NCBI GenBank assembly: GCA_003446975.1
Contig: DMAP01000123.1
Location: 1-6,402 of the forward strand
DNA length: 6,402 bases
Source of the DNA: Clostridiales bacterium
GTDB lineage: Bacteria; Bacillota; Clostridia; Tissierellales; Dethiosulfatibacteraceae
Direction of reading: 5' to 3'
Numbering within the stretch: the stretch's first letter is position 1; each line of letters begins with the position of its first letter. The notes beneath the pieces are model-generated. The model saw nothing but the letters and a program-made list of their open reading frames with translations. It was not told where the DNA came from and did not search any database. A program made the translations under genes and the position numbers. Below, piece by piece: positions 5,345-6,402 of this stretch.

Positions 5345-6193
5345 TTACAAGTCTTCATAATCCATGCTGAAAGTATCGCCATCCTCGATAGTACCGGATA
5401 TAAAGCCCTTTTTAAACCATCTCGCACGTTGTTCTGATGTTCCATGAGTGAAGCTGTCGGGGACTACATAACCCTGCCCTTGCTTTTGCAGCCTGTCATC
5501 TCCAACAGCGGCGGCAGCTATCAATGCTTCCTCCAAATCCCCTTCTTCAAGCAGATCCAGTCTATGGACATAGTGTGCCCAGACACCGGCAAAATAATCC
5601 GCTTGCAACTCCAGCCTAACCATGACCCGATTAAAATCAGTCGAAGATAATTTAGATCTCAAGTCATTGACTTGACCCAATATACCTAGTTGATTCTGGA
5701 CATGATGACCTACTTCATGTGCGATGACATAAGCAACAGCAAAATCACCTGGTGCTTTAAAATTCTTCTGCAAGTCTTCAAAGAAACTTAGATCAATATA
5801 TACTTTTTCATCTCCAGAGCAATAAAATGGACCTGTTGACGCACCAGCCACACCACAGGCAGACTCAACTCGACCAGAATAAATAACCAGATTCGGATAC
5901 TTGTAGGTCCATCCCTGTTCCCTGAACAGTTCCACCCAGACGTTTTCAGTTTCTGCCAGTACAACCGAAACGAACTCGACCATTTCTTCTTCTTCAGCAG
6001 TACCTTCATAAGATTCTTCTATCCCGGGAGCTGCAGGTTGGAGGTTTTCGATTAAATCTGTCGGGTTACCGCCGAGCAGAGCGACAATTATAATGATAAT
6101 GATCGTGCCAATGCCACCACCTACCATTTTTCCTGAGTTTCCACCTCTTCTATCCTCCACATTTGTGCTCTTTCTTCTGCCTTTCCAATCCAC
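5345..6193 (-). CDS. ypfJ: YpfJ-type membrane-anchored neutral zinc metallopeptidase
   Basis: This 282-residue protein belongs to the Zn_peptidase family (YpfJ / KPN_02809). The N-terminus MDWKGRRKSTNVEDRRGG (1-18) is the family's conserved opening and fixes the start at GTG 6193, with AAGGAGG seven bases upstream. A single membrane helix at about 23-41 (GTIIIIIIVALL), after a basic N-terminus, predicts the catalytic domain outside the membrane. An acidic linker follows (about 58-72). The zinc motif is HEVGH (159-163), with E195 in LELQADYFAG as the probable third ligand. The C-terminal GDDRLQKQGQ and HGTSEQRARWFKKG (250-263) are conserved. C113 and C125 (GPFYCSGD) are kept. Two cysteines I recall in the E. 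coli protein (ELQADC and CNTF near the end) are Y200 and G272 here. The physiological substrate of the family is unknown to me. An operator-like palindrome precedes the gene. Confidence 0.93.
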   Translation of the reverse strand: MDWKGRRKSTNVEDRRGGNSGKMVGGGIGTIIIIIIVALLGGNPTDLIENLQPAAPGIEESYEGTAEEEEMVEFVSVVLAETENVWVELFREQGWTYKYPNLVIYSGRVESACGVAGASTGPFYCSGDEKVYIDLSFFEDLQKNFKAPGDFAVAYVIAHEVGHHVQNQLGILGQVNDLRSKLSSTDFNRVMVRLELQADYFAGVWAHYVHRLDLLEEGDLEEALIAAAAVGDDRLQKQGQGYVVPDSFTHGTSEQRARWFKKGFISGTIEDGDTFSMDYEDL

Positions 6194-6200
6194 ATAAACC

Positions 6201-6207
6201 CCTCCTT
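6201..6207 (-). promoter_or_regulatory. Ribosome-binding site of the metallopeptidase gene
   Basis: AAGGAGG on the minus strand lies seven bases before the GTG at 6193 and five before an out-of-frame ATG at 6195. Both spacings are workable. Protein conservation shows that GTG is the real start of the peptidase. Confidence 0.8.
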
Positions 6208-6213
6208 ATACTA

Positions 6214-6235
6214 AATATGTTTCTCTAAACATATT
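6214..6235. promoter_or_regulatory. Perfect 9-bp inverted repeat overlapping the promoter of the metallopeptidase gene
   Basis: Arms AATATGTTT (6214-6222) and AAACATATT (6227-6235) enclose CTCT. The repeat overlaps the last bases of the TATAAT at 6233-6238 (minus strand) and the expected transcription start near 6226, an operator position. As RNA it would be an AU-rich hairpin without a U-tract, so it is a poor terminator for the upstream gene. Confidence 0.5.
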
Positions 6236-6238
6236 ATA
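6233..6238 (-). promoter_or_regulatory. Candidate -10 box of the metallopeptidase gene
   Basis: A consensus TATAAT on the minus strand lies 40 bases upstream of the GTG start. The hexamer 17 bases further up is TATATT, a poor -35. The promoter is therefore weak or regulated, or part of the expression comes by read-through from the gene at 6262-6402. Confidence 0.45.
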
Positions 6239-6261
6239 ATACATGTTGTGCATTTAATATA

Positions 6262-6402
6262 TCATTTGGTTGAACTTTCGCTTACCATGTATGATACTTT
6301 TTTGCCTGTACAAATGGCATATTCTATTTCACTTTTTGTGCTTTCACCAATGTAACCATCCCTATTGATAATAAAAATCTCATCTGACATATCAATTTTC
6401 CG
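6262..6402 (-). CDS. C-terminal end of a small protein resembling nucleoside 2-deoxyribosyltransferase-like proteins (5' part outside window)
   Basis: A frame open from the right edge to TGA at 6262-6264 encodes 46 residues. It contains RKIDMSDEIFIINRDGYIGE followed by STKSEIEYAICTGKKVSYM. The pattern K-I-D-x-[AS]-D-E-[IV]-x-[VI]-x-N-x-x-G-Y-I-G-E-S-T-x-S-E-I-E-Y-A followed by G-K-K is one I know from the C-terminal half of small bacterial proteins with a nucleoside 2-deoxyribosyltransferase-like or DUF4406-like fold. That fold uses such Asp/Glu-rich loops to bind nucleotide-type ligands. The last residues, VSESSTK, are not part of that pattern. The peptidase gene follows 68 bases downstream on the same strand with no clear terminator between. 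Without the N-terminal half the function is uncertain. Confidence 0.72.
   Translation of the reverse strand, partial: RKIDMSDEIFIINRDGYIGESTKSEIEYAICTGKKVSYMVSESSTK

Noticed and set aside
6214..6235. Terminator of the gene at 6262-6402
   Set aside because: The inverted repeat is A/U-rich and is followed on the minus strand by TAGTATAAGG, not a U-tract. Its overlap with a -10 box favours an operator.
1..6402. A novel defence, toxin-antitoxin or mobile system
   Set aside because: All complete genes except the membrane protein belong to recognisable housekeeping or stress families. There are no integrases, transposases, terminal repeats or effector-like modules.

Overview
The window reads as chromosomal DNA of an AT-rich, Gram-positive anaerobe, most likely a member of the Clostridia. 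The signs are low-GC codon use, strong AGGAGG-type ribosome-binding sites, sigma-A-type promoters, short intergenic gaps, a rubrerythrin with a C-terminal rubredoxin domain, and a NatA/NatB-type ABC exporter. The genus cannot be fixed from the sequence. No mobile element, CRISPR array, tRNA or rRNA is visible.

Layout, left to right. Positions 1-2985 (minus strand) hold an ABC exporter operon: one ATPase gene (2230-2985) followed by two different paralogous ABC-2 permease genes (1089-2243 and 1-1086). The second permease runs off the left edge. The three genes overlap or nearly abut, and a promoter with an extended -10 precedes the ATPase. Positions 3072-4501 (minus) hold a six-helix-type membrane protein of unknown function, then a NIF3-family metal-binding protein, then a strong intrinsic terminator. 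The NIF3 gene has its own good promoter, whose -35 box is formed by the last two sense codons of the membrane-protein gene. Positions 4502-4698 are an AT-rich divergent control region containing a 17-bp palindrome and a perfect 13-bp direct repeat. Rubrerythrin (4699-5283) is the only plus-strand gene. It converges on a YpfJ-type membrane-anchored zinc metallopeptidase (5345-6193, minus), and the two share a hairpin terminator. The right edge (6262-6402, minus) is the 3' end of a small gene whose product resembles nucleoside 2-deoxyribosyltransferase-like proteins.

Together these look like ordinary housekeeping and stress-response genes of an anaerobe: export, peroxide detoxification, envelope proteolysis and a metal-binding protein. 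I see no clear novel multi-gene system. The most interesting points are: two operator-like palindromes, different in sequence but similarly placed over the -10/start region of two genes; a direct repeat between the divergent promoters; paired loss of two cysteines in the YpfJ-like peptidase; an overlapping out-of-frame ATG mini-ORF at that gene's GTG start; and the uncharacterised membrane protein upstream of NIF3.
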